From an uncultured Bacteroidia bacterium (lineage in GTDB: Bacteria > Bacteroidota > Bacteroidia > Bacteroidales > UBA932), in assembly GCA_902767465.1 (NCBI GenBank), contig CACXHM010000005.1:1-30065 (forward strand): a DNA stretch of 30,065 nucleotides. The letters are read 5' to 3'. The position numbers and the translations under genes are program-made. Under the pieces are notes generated by a model, which saw only the letters and a program-made list of their open reading frames with translations, made no database searches and was not told the DNA's origin. Of the stretch, positions 15,408-25,157 are shown in pieces (position 1 is the first letter of the stretch; the number at the start of each line of letters is the position of its first letter).

Positions 15408-18400
15408 ATGCTCAAAAGGCTGTTAATCACAATTTCACTGTTCGCCCCTTTCTGCCTGGCATGGGCTCAAGGAGGAGTTACGAATATATCCGGAATTGTT
15501 GTCGACGATGCAGGACTGCCTCTCCCGGGAGTTACGGTTTACGAAGATGGAAACATGTCCAACGGCACCGTAACAGACACAAAGGGGACTTTCTCCCTTA
15601 AGACCTCCCCGCAGGCAACGCTTGTATTCAGCAGTCTCGGATACAACGAGGCTCGCGAAAAACTTTCCGGACGCAATTCACTCAAGGTGGTATTGAAAGA
15701 AGAAAGTCTCACGCTCGATGCTGTCGAGGTCGTTGCCGTGGGTTACGGATCGGTTGCCAGACGCGACCTGACCGGATCGGTCTCCAAACTCGACATGGAA
15801 GGCATCACCAAGTCCAGCCCGGCCAACTTCGACCAGGCAATAGCAGGACGGATCGCAGGAGTAGTGGTTTCATCATCGGATGGCGCTGTGGGATCGGAAT
15901 CCAATATCGTTATCCGTGGAAACAACTCACTCACCCAGAGTTCCGAACCTCTATATGTCATAGACGGATTTCCAACCGAAAGTTCTTTCGCCACATCCCT
16001 CAATCCTGCCGACATTGAGTCGGTTGACGTGCTCAAGGATGCCTCTGCCGCTGCAATTTACGGAGCGCGGGGAGCCAATGGAGTTATTGTCATAACCACT
16101 AAAAAAGGTGTTGAGGGTAAGACGAAAATCAATTTCTCCGCTTCGATGAACGTGAGCAATATTGCCAAGAAAGTAGAGCTGTTGAACGCCTACGATTTTG
16201 TGCAATTGCACGAAGACTATTGCCAGGCCTCGGGCGTGAGAAACATATATTTCATAGACAAGGACGAAAACGGATCCACCATCTATGATGCCTATACCCT
16301 GGAGGACTACCGCAACGTAAAATCAATGGACTGGCAGGACCAGATTTACAGGACCGCGCTGAGCCAGGACTATAACATTTCAATATCCGGTGGCAACAAT
16401 AAGGTTGGTAACAGATATAACATCTCTTTCGCACTGAAAGACCAGGACGGGATCCTGCGCAACTCCGAGTTCAAACGATACAACGGCAAGGTTTCCCTGT
16501 CACAGAGAATTACCGAAAAAATCAATCTGGACCTCAACCTCAACTATTCGAAAAGCATTACGCTCGGCAATACTCCGGCCTCTTCGCTTAACGCAAGCAG
16601 TTCGTCGGCATACCTGATGTACAGCGTCTGGGGCTACCGGCCAGTTAAACCAATCTATCTTGGCGATGTGAGTGAAGACTTCCTGAACAGTCTTATCGAT
16701 ACCGAAATCGTCAATCCCGACGACAACCGCTTCAATCCTGCCGCCTCCGTGCGCAACGAATACAAAAGAAGGGTGTTCAACTATCTCTCCGCCAACGCAG
16801 CCCTCAACTACGACATCATCCCCGGGCTGCGGCTTAGAGTAACGGGAGGCTACGTCGTAACCGACAACCAGGCAGAGACCTTTAACAACGAGAACACCTC
16901 CACCGGATGGTCGGGTTCCTCGCTTGGATGGGGAATCAACGGATCCATCTACTATACGAAATCCTATACATGGCTGAATGAGAATACCCTCAACTGGACA
17001 AAGACCGTTGCAAAGCATCACCACATCCAGGCCCTTGCAGGACTTACATTCCAGCATCAGGACCATTCGTATAACGGAATAAAATCTCACAGGATGACCA
17101 CGGCCGCCCTCGGCCTCAACGGGCTCCATACGGGTGAATACCAGACGGTTACTCCCTACTCAAACAACTGGGGACTGATGTCATGGCTGGGCCGATTCAA
17201 TTACAACTACAGGTATATCTACTATCTTACAGCTTCGTTCAGGGCGGACGGATCGTCCAAGTTTCCGATAAAGAACAGATGGGGGTTCTTCCCTTCCGCT
17301 TCGCTTGCATGGAATTTCAACAGAGAGGATTTCCTGAAACACTACAAATGGTTCAATACCGGAAAACTGCGTCTCTCCTGGGGCCTCACGGGCAACAACC
17401 GCACAAGCACCCCTTATGATTTCTATTCACAGATAACGACGTCACCGGGAACCACCGCGACTTATGACTATGTGTATGACGGCAAGATAGTTCCGGGGTA
17501 CTATCCGTCCAATATGGAGAACAATGACCTGAGGTGGGAGACAACATCCCAATGGGATCTGGGTCTCGATCTGGCATTCTTCGACAACAGGATAAAATTC
17601 ACCGCGGATTTATATCAGAAGGATACCAGGGACCTGCTTCTAAAAGCCACGCTTCCCTCTTCATCCGGCTACACTTCTGCCATGATCAACATCGGAGCCA
17701 TCCGGAACAGGGGCCTTGAACTTTCGCTTGAACTTGTGCCAGTCCGCACCGCCGCTTTGTCGTGGGTCACGGGCTTCAATATGGCTGTCAACCGGAACTC
17801 GGTAACAGCTCTGGTTGACGACCAGTATTCCCTTGTATCATCGGTCACATGGGATATGAAATTTTCCTCCCAATATCCCTATATCACCCAGGTCGGAAAA
17901 CCTACCGGAATGATGTTCGGATACATCTACGACGGCACATATAAACCTGACGAATTCCTGAACGGAGAAACGCTGCGCGACGGAATCCCCTATCTGGCTT
18001 CACTGCAGCGCACTTCAATCCGTCCCGGCGACCCCAAATATCGCGACATCAACGGAGACGGGCTGATAGATGAAGAAGACCGCACAATCATCGGATGCGG
18101 GCAGCCTTTGCTCACCGGCGGATGGAGCAATACCATTACATGGCACGGTTTCGACCTTTCTGCCATGTTCCAGTGGAGTTTAGGGAACGATGTTCTAAAT
18201 GCAAACAGGCTTATTTTTGAGAACTCCCAGGGAACGCACCTGAACCAGTTCTCTACAATGAAAAACTGCTGGCACGCGGAACGTAATCCCGACAGCGACA
18301 TCCCAAGAGTCCGGGCTGGCGGCATGTACGTCTATTCTTCGAGAGTTGTTGAAGACGGTTCTTACATCCGGCTCAAAACACTCTCGCTCGGCTACACGCT

Positions 18401-18599
18401 TCCTGCCAAAATCGCAAGCAGAATACGAATGAGCAACATGCGAGTTTTCGTTACGGCCGAAAATCTTCTCACTATTTCATCCTATTCCGGACCTGATCCC
18501 GAAGTTTCCACGAGGAATTCGGTCCTGACTCCAGGCTTCGACTGGTCTGCCTACCCTCGTGCAAAAGGCGTGACCTTCGGCTTTTCGACAAACTTTTAA
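15408..18599 (+). CDS. susC: SusC-like TonB-dependent outer-membrane transporter
   Basis: The 1063-residue protein is the importer of the PUL. It has a signal peptide (1-21, ending AWAQ), a carboxypeptidase-like regulatory domain at about 26-100 (SGIVVDDAGLPLPGVTVYED), and a TonB-box region with VEVVAVGYG at 106-114. The plug follows, with the SusC/RagA signature VLKDASAAAIYGARGANGV at about residues 207-225. The rest is a 22-strand type barrel ending in Asn-Phe. It pairs with the SusD-like lipoprotein encoded 11 bases downstream to bind and import oligosaccharides, energised by TonB. It is the first gene of the seven-gene operon, divergent from the regulator. The name follows the family; the substrate is not starch by implication. 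Confidence 0.97.
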   Translation: MLKRLLITISLFAPFCLAWAQGGVTNISGIVVDDAGLPLPGVTVYEDGNMSNGTVTDTKGTFSLKTSPQATLVFSSLGYNEAREKLSGRNSLKVVLKEESLTLDAVEVVAVGYGSVARRDLTGSVSKLDMEGITKSSPANFDQAIAGRIAGVVVSSSDGAVGSESNIVIRGNNSLTQSSEPLYVIDGFPTESSFATSLNPADIESVDVLKDASAAAIYGARGANGVIVITTKKGVEGKTKINFSASMNVSNIAKKVELLNAYDFVQLHEDYCQASGVRNIYFIDKDENGSTIYDAYTLEDYRNVKSMDWQDQIYRTALSQDYNISISGGNNKVGNRYNISFALKDQDGILRNSEFKRYNGKVSLSQRITEKINLDLNLNYSKSITLGNTPASSLNASSSSAYLMYSVWGYRPVKPIYLGDVSEDFLNSLIDTEIVNPDDNRFNPAASVRNEYKRRVFNYLSANAALNYDIIPGLRLRVTGGYVVTDNQAETFNNENTSTGWSGSSLGWGINGSIYYTKSYTWLNENTLNWTKTVAKHHHIQALAGLTFQHQDHSYNGIKSHRMTTAALGLNGLHTGEYQTVTPYSNNWGLMSWLGRFNYNYRYIYYLTASFRADGSSKFPIKNRWGFFPSASLAWNFNREDFLKHYKWFNTGKLRLSWGLTGNNRTSTPYDFYSQITTSPGTTATYDYVYDGKIVPGYYPSNMENNDLRWETTSQWDLGLDLAFFDNRIKFTADLYQKDTRDLLLKATLPSSSGYTSAMINIGAIRNRGLELSLELVPVRTAALSWVTGFNMAVNRNSVTALVDDQYSLVSSVTWDMKFSSQYPYITQVGKPTGMMFGYIYDGTYKPDEFLNGETLRDGIPYLASLQRTSIRPGDPKYRDINGDGLIDEEDRTIIGCGQPLLTGGWSNTITWHGFDLSAMFQWSLGNDVLNANRLIFENSQGTHLNQFSTMKNCWHAERNPDSDIPRVRAGGMYVYSSRVVEDGSYIRLKTLSLGYTLPAKIASRIRMSNMRVFVTAENLLTISSYSGPDPEVSTRNSVLTPGFDWSAYPRAKGVTFGFSTNF

Positions 18600-18610
18600 T
18601 TGCGGATGAT

Positions 18611-20335
18611 ATGAAAAACAATATACGGACATTCACCCTATCGCTTGCTGCAGTTTTTGTTTCGGCCTGCGGCATTCTGGACGAGGAACCTACCGTCATC
18701 TGCGCCGACACCTTTTATACTACGGAACAGGAAGCGCAGTATGCCCTGAACGGCGTTTACGGCGCCATCAACAGCTATCAGTTCTACGGACAGCATTATT
18801 CCCTCGAACTGTCCCTGAACGACGATACCTGTTTCTACCGGTCATCAAACACCAGCAATATCTTGATGATGAACACATACGATTCCGGCACCGCAGAGAT
18901 TTACAGGGTCTGGACCACTCTCTACGCCGGGATCAACAATGCCAACGCATTCCTCGAAGCAATCGAAAAGACAGAGTTCGACAAAGACGGCCAGATGAGA
19001 GTGCAGGCAAGGTTCCTGAGAGCGTTCTACTATTATTATCTGGCCCAGTGCTGGGGGAGCGTCCCGCTCAGGCTGAGCTCTACCCAGAACTATAAAGAAG
19101 CCAGTTACCCGGCCACCAAAGAGGAAGACATCTTCAAATGGATAGTCAAGGAGATGGAAGACTGCATAGAAAAGGTTGACGATTCCCTTGAAGGAGCGCC
19201 TTCGAAACTGACGAAAACAGCGATGCAGGGCTTCCTGGCAAGGGTATATCTTTTCAAGGCGGGCGCAAGGGTAAACGGCACCCCTGAAGAAAAGAAAGAA
19301 GACTACAAACAGGCAATGCTGCTCTGCAAGTCGGTGATGGACAGCAAAAAACATCAACTGAACCCCGACTACAGCAAAGTATTCATCAACATGATTTCGG
19401 ATGTTTACGACAGGACGTACTATGAATCCATGTGGGAAGCAGACTTTATCGGAAACCGGACCTCTCCCGACTATTACTCAAACGGGCGGATAGGAGACCT
19501 GAACGGATTGTCAAGCACCGGAGCCATCAATTATGAGAACTTCAAATGCAATTATGCTTACGGAATGTTCGCCAATACTCCGAAGATCTGGGACATGTAC
19601 ATGAAAGACGACCGTACAGACGACGAAACCGGACTTGCTTTCGTAACCGACAAACGACAGGAATGGAATATACCGCCTTATAATTACGCAGGATATTCCG
19701 GAGCGCTCGAACTTTACCCCTATGGTGGAGATCCTGCCGACAAGCGGCCCCTGATAGCAAGCATTGACAAGACTCCCTATGTTTACGGAAGCATCAGCAC
19801 CAATGAAGACCCGCTTACTCTCATCGCAGGGCGCAATACAGGCAAGTTCCGCCGCGAAACCTGTTACGAAGAGCAGCAGACATCCAAGGCTCTGTACACG
19901 GGCATAAACTTCCCCATCCTACGGTATTCCGACGTTCTGCTCATGTACGCAGAAGCAGCCAACGAATATGAAGGGGCCCCGAGCCAGGAAGCGTATGATG
20001 CAGTAAAGGCGGTCCGCGACCGCGCCGGCATAAAAACAAAGCCTTTGTCCGACTACTCCGATCAGGATATTTTCCGCGAATTCGTGCGCAACGAGCGCGG
20101 CAGGGAACTTTGTTTCGAGTCGCTGCGCAAATACGACCTCATCCGCTGGGGAATCTACGTAACTGAAATGAACCGTCTTGGCGAGCAGGCGGAAGATCCC
20201 AGGTGGAGCGGACACGGCACTGCCGCTTTCTGCTCAAGGATAGGAGCTTCCGTGCAGCCCAAGCACGTCTATCTTCCTATTCCGGATCTCGAACTGGGCG
20301 TGAACAATAAAATCAAACAAAACCCCCTTTGGTAG
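18611..20335 (+). CDS. susD: SusD-like surface glycan-binding lipoprotein
   Basis: The 574-residue lipoprotein has a signal peptide with lipobox FVSAC; C20 is the lipidated Cys. Typical SusD/RagB features follow: the N-terminal YALNGVYGAINSYQFYG, the TPR-like helix FLRAFYYYYLAQCWGSVPL, ALYTGINFPILRYSDVLLMY, VRDRAGI, and the C-terminal FVRNERGRELCFESLRKYD followed by LIRWG. It forms the lid of the SusC transporter on the cell surface and captures oligosaccharides. Length is normal for the family. The stop is two bases before the next ATG, so translation is likely coupled. Ligand cannot be read from sequence. Confidence 0.97.
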   Translation: MKNNIRTFTLSLAAVFVSACGILDEEPTVICADTFYTTEQEAQYALNGVYGAINSYQFYGQHYSLELSLNDDTCFYRSSNTSNILMMNTYDSGTAEIYRVWTTLYAGINNANAFLEAIEKTEFDKDGQMRVQARFLRAFYYYYLAQCWGSVPLRLSSTQNYKEASYPATKEEDIFKWIVKEMEDCIEKVDDSLEGAPSKLTKTAMQGFLARVYLFKAGARVNGTPEEKKEDYKQAMLLCKSVMDSKKHQLNPDYSKVFINMISDVYDRTYYESMWEADFIGNRTSPDYYSNGRIGDLNGLSSTGAINYENFKCNYAYGMFANTPKIWDMYMKDDRTDDETGLAFVTDKRQEWNIPPYNYAGYSGALELYPYGGDPADKRPLIASIDKTPYVYGSISTNEDPLTLIAGRNTGKFRRETCYEEQQTSKALYTGINFPILRYSDVLLMYAEAANEYEGAPSQEAYDAVKAVRDRAGIKTKPLSDYSDQDIFREFVRNERGRELCFESLRKYDLIRWGIYVTEMNRLGEQAEDPRWSGHGTAAFCSRIGASVQPKHVYLPIPDLELGVNNKIKQNPLW

Positions 20336-20337
20336 CC

Positions 20338-21306
20338 ATGAATACGAGAAAAGCATTAAACTATTTCCTTCTCACGGGTCTGCTTCTGGGTTTATTCTCC
20401 TGCAAACAGGACCTGTTCAACAAGGTTCACTACACCGTGACCCTCGATTCGGAAAACACCTACAAGGTAGGTGAACCGGTGTCTTTCAATATAGAAGGTG
20501 CTGCGGACCAGATTGTGTTTTACAGCGGTGAAACGGGACACCAGTTCCAGTATAAAGACAGGACAAGCGTTCCGTTCGAGGACATCGACAGCATTTCCAT
20601 GACATTTAACATCCAGCCGCGCTTCGGCGATGCCGGAGGCCTAGACATCTATGTAACAGATAATGAGGAATTCAAACTCAGCGGAGAAGACGGCGAGGCT
20701 GACCGGGCAGCAATAAAAGCCATGTACGAAGGCGGTATGCAGGGTTGGGACAGGCTTGATTGGGAAGAGGGACCTTCTTCCCAATGGAAGAGCTACACCA
20801 TTGATTTAAGCCGCTACGCTGAAAGCTTCGCAATCGCCTTCCACTGGCATCCCAGTTCTTTCGAAAAGACCAAATCCCAGAGAACATACTGGCTCAACGG
20901 CACGCTCAGCGTCAACATGAAGGGCGTAGAGCCTTCAACCAAAAATCTCAGGGACCTGGAAGTGGTGTCGGTAATGATGAATGAAGAAGTCGATCCTTAT
21001 CTTCGCAATAACAGCAATGGGTCGATGATTTTCAATTCCAACGCAGCCCAGTACAATTTCCAGGGTTGTGCAGCAACGGCACTTGACTACGATCTCGACG
21101 GCTGGGTGTTCTCGCGGCCCATGAGCCTGAACAGCGTCAGCCGCGACCAGGGGACTTCGGTAAAATCCATACTTCACTACCCGACCCGTTTCGAATATAC
21201 CTACGACACCCCCGGCACCTATTTCGCCACCTTCCTGGGCCTGAGCGAAACCGTTCAGGGGCGCTCGGAGCAAGTGAAAAAAATCCGTGTTACAATCACT
21301 AATTAA
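20338..21306 (+). CDS. DUF5017 lipoprotein, probable surface glycan-binding protein
   Basis: Product of 322 residues from ATG 20338; a TTG nine bases upstream overlaps the susD stop and is rejected. The lipobox LFSC places lipidated Cys at residue 22, followed by Lys-Gln-Asp, close to the Bacteroidota surface-export signal. The N-terminal domain reads TYKVGEPVSFNIEGAADQI and VFYSGETGHQFQY, the DUF5017 signature. Then come beta-rich sections, one resembling a PKD or Ig fold at the end (FEYTYDTPGTYFATFLGLS). The position right after susD is where surface glycan-binding proteins normally lie, so a binding role is inferred. No catalytic motif is seen. Confidence 0.85.
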   Translation: MNTRKALNYFLLTGLLLGLFSCKQDLFNKVHYTVTLDSENTYKVGEPVSFNIEGAADQIVFYSGETGHQFQYKDRTSVPFEDIDSISMTFNIQPRFGDAGGLDIYVTDNEEFKLSGEDGEADRAAIKAMYEGGMQGWDRLDWEEGPSSQWKSYTIDLSRYAESFAIAFHWHPSSFEKTKSQRTYWLNGTLSVNMKGVEPSTKNLRDLEVVSVMMNEEVDPYLRNNSNGSMIFNSNAAQYNFQGCAATALDYDLDGWVFSRPMSLNSVSRDQGTSVKSILHYPTRFEYTYDTPGTYFATFLGLSETVQGRSEQVKKIRVTITN

Positions 21307-21313
21307 ACACAAG

Positions 21314-22894
21314 ATGAAAACGATGATAATAACAACGATTTTTTCCGTCCTGGGCATGCTCTGCATGTCATGTTCAGATCTGTCATCCATTAATTCGGAC
21401 ATAGCTGACCTGGACAAGAGGATTTCCGTTCTGGAAGAATCCATTACCGCCGTCAACGACAACGCGGTCGCAGTCAAGACGCTGATGGACAAAAGCATCA
21501 TCATACTCGATTACACTAAACAGGAATACGGCTGGACCCTTGTACTGAACGACGGCACTACTCTCAAGGTAACCGACGGCATTTCCGCCCCCGTCCTTGT
21601 GCCGATAATAGGGGTTGACAGGAACGGACGATGGATCATGTCGACAGATGCCGGCAAAACATTCAGCACCATTGCCAACTCCACAGCGTCCGATGCCGGA
21701 GATGGACGCACTCCCCAGATTTCGACCGATGACTCAGGCTACTGGATCATAAGCTTCGACGGAACTTCATGGAACCGCATATTGGATTCGGAAGGCAACC
21801 CGATAAACGCCAGGGACGGACGTGAAGTTGCAGGTGGCTATGCCTTCTTTTCCAGCGTCACATATGACCAGGAAAACGAAAACATGCAGTTCCACCTTAT
21901 TACGGGAGAGCAGTTGACCGTCCCGGTACTGAAAAACGGCGGTATTTATGTAGAAGGATATGCCGACAAGGACATAGTCTTCCCGGGAAGGAAGATGGAA
22001 TATAAAAGCAGGCTCGCAGATGTTGCAGGAGCGGTATGGAAAGAGATTCCCGCCGGATGGGATGCCAGACTGACAGACAGCAGCCTCAGTTTCACCGTTC
22101 CGGAAGATGCTGCACCGGGGGACTACCGTTTCACCCTTGTAACGACATCTTCAAAAGGTATCGCAAAAGTCCACAGATTTACCCTGACATGCAGTTCATA
22201 CATTTTCGAAGATGACTTCAGCAAAGACGGCATTCCCGATGAAAGATACTGGTCTTTGTGCCCACGGCGCTATGCCACAGGCTGGTCCAGCCTCATGTCT
22301 GAAAGCTACGACCAGGCCTATGTAAAGGACGGATGCTTGGTTCTGGTTGCCGAAAAAGATCCCGAAAAGGGATACCTCTCCGGAGGAATCAAGACTCAGG
22401 ACAAGGTATGGTTCAAGAACTGCCGCATCGAAATACGCACCCGTTTCACAAAGATGAGCCAGGGAGTTGTTTCGGCAGCATGGCTCTTCCCCCAGACCAT
22501 CAAGTGGCCGGACGGCGGGGAGATTGACATATACGAGCATCTTAATTCCAGGAACAATGTCTGGCAGACCTGCCACAGTTATTATACCCACATCCTCGGA
22601 TACGATGAAGATATCAAGCACAAGCAATCCGATATTCTGGCGGGGCAGTTCAACACCTATGCCATCGACATTACCGAAGAGGCGGTAATATTCTACATCA
22701 ACGGCGCGGAAACATTCCGCTATGCAAACCAGCACCTTGCAGATGAGGAGGAGAAAATGCAGTATCCGTTCGGCACAGCCGATTATTATCTGCTCCTCGA
22801 CAACTGCCTTGGAATGGATTGGCCGGGAGAACCCGATGACGACCAGCTCCCGAGCCGAATTGAAATCGACTGGGTAAGAATAAGCAAACTTTAA
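21314..22894 (+). CDS. Lipidated coiled-coil/DUF4988 protein fused to a GH16 endo-glycanase
   Basis: Product of 526 residues from ATG 21314. The signal peptide ends with lipobox CMSC (C20). Residues about 21-60 form heptads (SINSDIADLDKRISVLEES) likely to trimerise or dimerise. Next come DUF4988-type repeats (PQISTDDSGYWIISFDG) and a beta-sandwich up to about 292. The GH16 domain spans about 294-526 (IFEDDFSKDG; WFKNCRIEIRTRFTK; AAWLFPQTIKWPDGG). Its catalytic motif EIDIYE has nucleophile E403, D405 and acid/base E408. GH16 enzymes cut internal beta-1,3, beta-1,4 or galactan linkages; the exact target is not readable. It is likely a surface endo-enzyme that releases oligosaccharides for SusCD. 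Gaps are 7 bases upstream and 15 downstream. Confidence 0.9.
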   Translation: MKTMIITTIFSVLGMLCMSCSDLSSINSDIADLDKRISVLEESITAVNDNAVAVKTLMDKSIIILDYTKQEYGWTLVLNDGTTLKVTDGISAPVLVPIIGVDRNGRWIMSTDAGKTFSTIANSTASDAGDGRTPQISTDDSGYWIISFDGTSWNRILDSEGNPINARDGREVAGGYAFFSSVTYDQENENMQFHLITGEQLTVPVLKNGGIYVEGYADKDIVFPGRKMEYKSRLADVAGAVWKEIPAGWDARLTDSSLSFTVPEDAAPGDYRFTLVTTSSKGIAKVHRFTLTCSSYIFEDDFSKDGIPDERYWSLCPRRYATGWSSLMSESYDQAYVKDGCLVLVAEKDPEKGYLSGGIKTQDKVWFKNCRIEIRTRFTKMSQGVVSAAWLFPQTIKWPDGGEIDIYEHLNSRNNVWQTCHSYYTHILGYDEDIKHKQSDILAGQFNTYAIDITEEAVIFYINGAETFRYANQHLADEEEKMQYPFGTADYYLLLDNCLGMDWPGEPDDDQLPSRIEIDWVRISKL

Positions 22895-22909
22895 CATATA
22901 ACGCTGAAT

Positions 22910-25153
22910 ATGAAAACCATACATAAAATATTGGCCATTGCTGCAGTAGCTGTCACGGCCACCTGCTGCACCGACCTTTCCGGTGTCAAGGAAGACATCG
23001 CGGACCTTCAGAGCAGAGTTGGCGCGCTGGAAACCCAGATCGCCTCGCTCAACGAAAACGTAGAAGCCATGAAGGTTCTTGCCGGAGGCGGCACTCTCTT
23101 TTCAGTTGAAGAGAAGGACGGGAAGTATCATATTACCACCAGTGACGGCACCCGGATAGTGCTCACGCAGGGAAGCATCGGAATCGGCAAAGCTCCTCTG
23201 ATGAGCATTGATGCCGAAGGTTACTGGAAAGTTGATTATCAGGACGGTAACGGTGCCACGTATGTCCTCAGGGACGGCGCCAGGGTGTACGCACTCGGAT
23301 TGGATGGATTGACTCCAAAATTCAGCGTAGATGCCGAAGGTTACTGGACCGTATCCTATGACGGAGGCACAAGCTATGTCAATGTCACCGACACTCAGGG
23401 AGATAAGGTCAAGGCCGTTGCCGACGGAAGCGCAACGGATTCCTATTTTGCAGACGTAAAATACGAAGACGAGACCTTCACGCTTACACTCAAGAACGGG
23501 GAATCATACGTCGTTCCGGTAGTAAAGGACTTCCTGTGCTCCATTACTTCAGACGCCGACCTGGTAGAATTCAAGCTTGCCGAAACAAAAACCTTCGCCC
23601 TGCATATGAGCGGTGTTGCCGAAACATTCCTCACCGTTCCTGAGGGGTGGCAGGCAAGCATGACAGAAACCATCCTCTCGGTAACCGCCCCGGCAACGGC
23701 ACCGTCCACCAAGGCTACGATCGCAGATTCACGCACCGACATTTCCATCCTCGCCATCTCAAAACAGGGATTCTCTGCAATAGCAAGGGTCAGGGTGCAA
23801 TTGTCCGGCACCGCCCAGCAGACCATACCCATGGCGGCTGCAAAATTCGTTTCTTCCACAACCTCTACAATCAGTTTCGATGTAACCCTGGAAGATGCCA
23901 CAGCATGGTACTGGATGGTGCTCCCGGCAGCGGAAAGTGCCCCTAACGCGCTGCGTATCAAGGCAGAAGGCAATGAAGGCAGCGGCAAAACCGTTACGGC
24001 GGAAGGCCTTGTCGGGAACAGTTCATATACCATTTACGTACTCCCCGTAAACGGAGAAACCAACGGAGCCATAGCCAGCGCCAGCGGAAACACCGAAGGG
24101 TATGACGACCTCTATCAGGCCTACACGGACGGCAACGTCATTGTGGTTGCCGGGAAATCGTACAGCAAGGCAGTGAACGGCGAAGCGAAGACGGTTTCTG
24201 CAACAAGCGCAGGACAGGACCTCAATACCGGAGTATTTGAGAGCGTCGCCAACGACGGAGGAATATTGTTCATTGATGCATCCGACGGAGCCTCGTTCAG
24301 TATAAACGCAACCGTAACTGTTAAAAAGGACCTTGTCATCATCGGCCGCCGGCCCGCCTCCAAGGTAAAGATCAGTTTCGGAGCCTCAGGAATCCTCCGC
24401 CCCCAGGCCGGTATCGCATTCTCCGGAGTCGATATAGACTTCCTGACCAGGAACAACTACCTGATAACCTACAACGGAGCAAACATTCCGTTCATGCACT
24501 TTGAAAACTGCGATTTCCACCTTCCTCACAACAAGCCGATATTCTACGGCACGGGCGCCTTCTACGTTGAAAGCCTGCGTATGACCGGTAACCGTTTCTT
24601 CAACAACACCACAAACGGCAGCAGCGAACAGTTGTTCAACTTCGGAGGAACCGGAGCGCTTAGAGGAATGAAAGACATCGTCTTCAACGACAATATCTGC
24701 TATTCCGCCGTTGCAATCCGCTTTACGGTCGTCAACTATACCGGAGCCGCACAGACCGTCGGCACTACGGGAGGAGAAACGCTCACGATGAAGAACAACA
24801 TCTTCTTCAACTGCATCGGCAACTACCGTCTGTTCAACCTCTGGCATGCCGACAATATTGAAATCCAGGGGAACGTTCACAGCGTAACCGCGACCACCGC
24901 CATTGGAACCGCCAGCAGTTTCCGCCTGTCATGCGATGAAAGCGGAGCCGCCGTGCCGGTCTGCATCCTCAAGGACAACATCTCCTTCGGGGTGAATTCA
25001 TGCTATGCATCCACGGACTCAAAGTTTACGCCTGAAGGTAGCAACTGGTGGACCACCCTGGAAACGAATCCCATCGACATGAGTGCCTCCGACCCTGAAA
25101 ACGGAGTATTCGTAATGGGCTCAGATTACAAGAATTATGGACCTCAAAGATAG
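22910..25153 (+). CDS. Lipidated coiled-coil/DUF4988 protein with C-terminal beta-helix
   Basis: Product of 747 residues. The signal peptide ends in TATCC (C19 or C20 lipidated). The first 300 residues mirror the preceding GH16 protein: heptads (GVKEDIADLQSRVGALETQ), DUF4988 repeats (SIDAEGYWKVDY, then SVDAEGYWTVSY forty residues later) and a beta-sandwich. An FN3-like module lies at about 305-390. The C-terminal 350 residues are a right-handed beta-helix with Asn-rich rungs (FMHFENCDFHLPHNKP; DIVFNDNICYSAVAIRF; MKNNIFFNCIGNYRLFNL), like the DUF4957/DUF5123 proteins of Bacteroidota PULs. Beta-helices include polysaccharide lyases, but I see no proven catalytic set, so binding or lyase roles are both possible. 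It ends 4 bases before the GH3 gene. Confidence 0.82.
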   Translation: MKTIHKILAIAAVAVTATCCTDLSGVKEDIADLQSRVGALETQIASLNENVEAMKVLAGGGTLFSVEEKDGKYHITTSDGTRIVLTQGSIGIGKAPLMSIDAEGYWKVDYQDGNGATYVLRDGARVYALGLDGLTPKFSVDAEGYWTVSYDGGTSYVNVTDTQGDKVKAVADGSATDSYFADVKYEDETFTLTLKNGESYVVPVVKDFLCSITSDADLVEFKLAETKTFALHMSGVAETFLTVPEGWQASMTETILSVTAPATAPSTKATIADSRTDISILAISKQGFSAIARVRVQLSGTAQQTIPMAAAKFVSSTTSTISFDVTLEDATAWYWMVLPAAESAPNALRIKAEGNEGSGKTVTAEGLVGNSSYTIYVLPVNGETNGAIASASGNTEGYDDLYQAYTDGNVIVVAGKSYSKAVNGEAKTVSATSAGQDLNTGVFESVANDGGILFIDASDGASFSINATVTVKKDLVIIGRRPASKVKISFGASGILRPQAGIAFSGVDIDFLTRNNYLITYNGANIPFMHFENCDFHLPHNKPIFYGTGAFYVESLRMTGNRFFNNTTNGSSEQLFNFGGTGALRGMKDIVFNDNICYSAVAIRFTVVNYTGAAQTVGTTGGETLTMKNNIFFNCIGNYRLFNLWHADNIEIQGNVHSVTATTAIGTASSFRLSCDESGAAVPVCILKDNISFGVNSCYASTDSKFTPEGSNWWTTLETNPIDMSASDPENGVFVMGSDYKNYGPQR
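23210..23348 (+). repeat. Direct repeat in the DUF4988 region (19 identical bases, 120 bases apart)
   Basis: The stretch at 23210-23228 recurs exactly at 23330-23348. Both copies are in frame and encode DAEGYW followed by a Tyr-containing strand, marking a 40-residue repeat unit. The related copy in the GH16 protein (DDSGYW) is diverged. This indicates internal duplication within the repeat domain. Confidence 0.8.
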
Positions 25154-25157
25154 AAAA

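Noticed and set aside
22196..22924. Minus-strand frame of 242 codons
   Set aside because: Antisense to the GH16 catalytic domain, whose EIDIYE motif shows the true reading frame.
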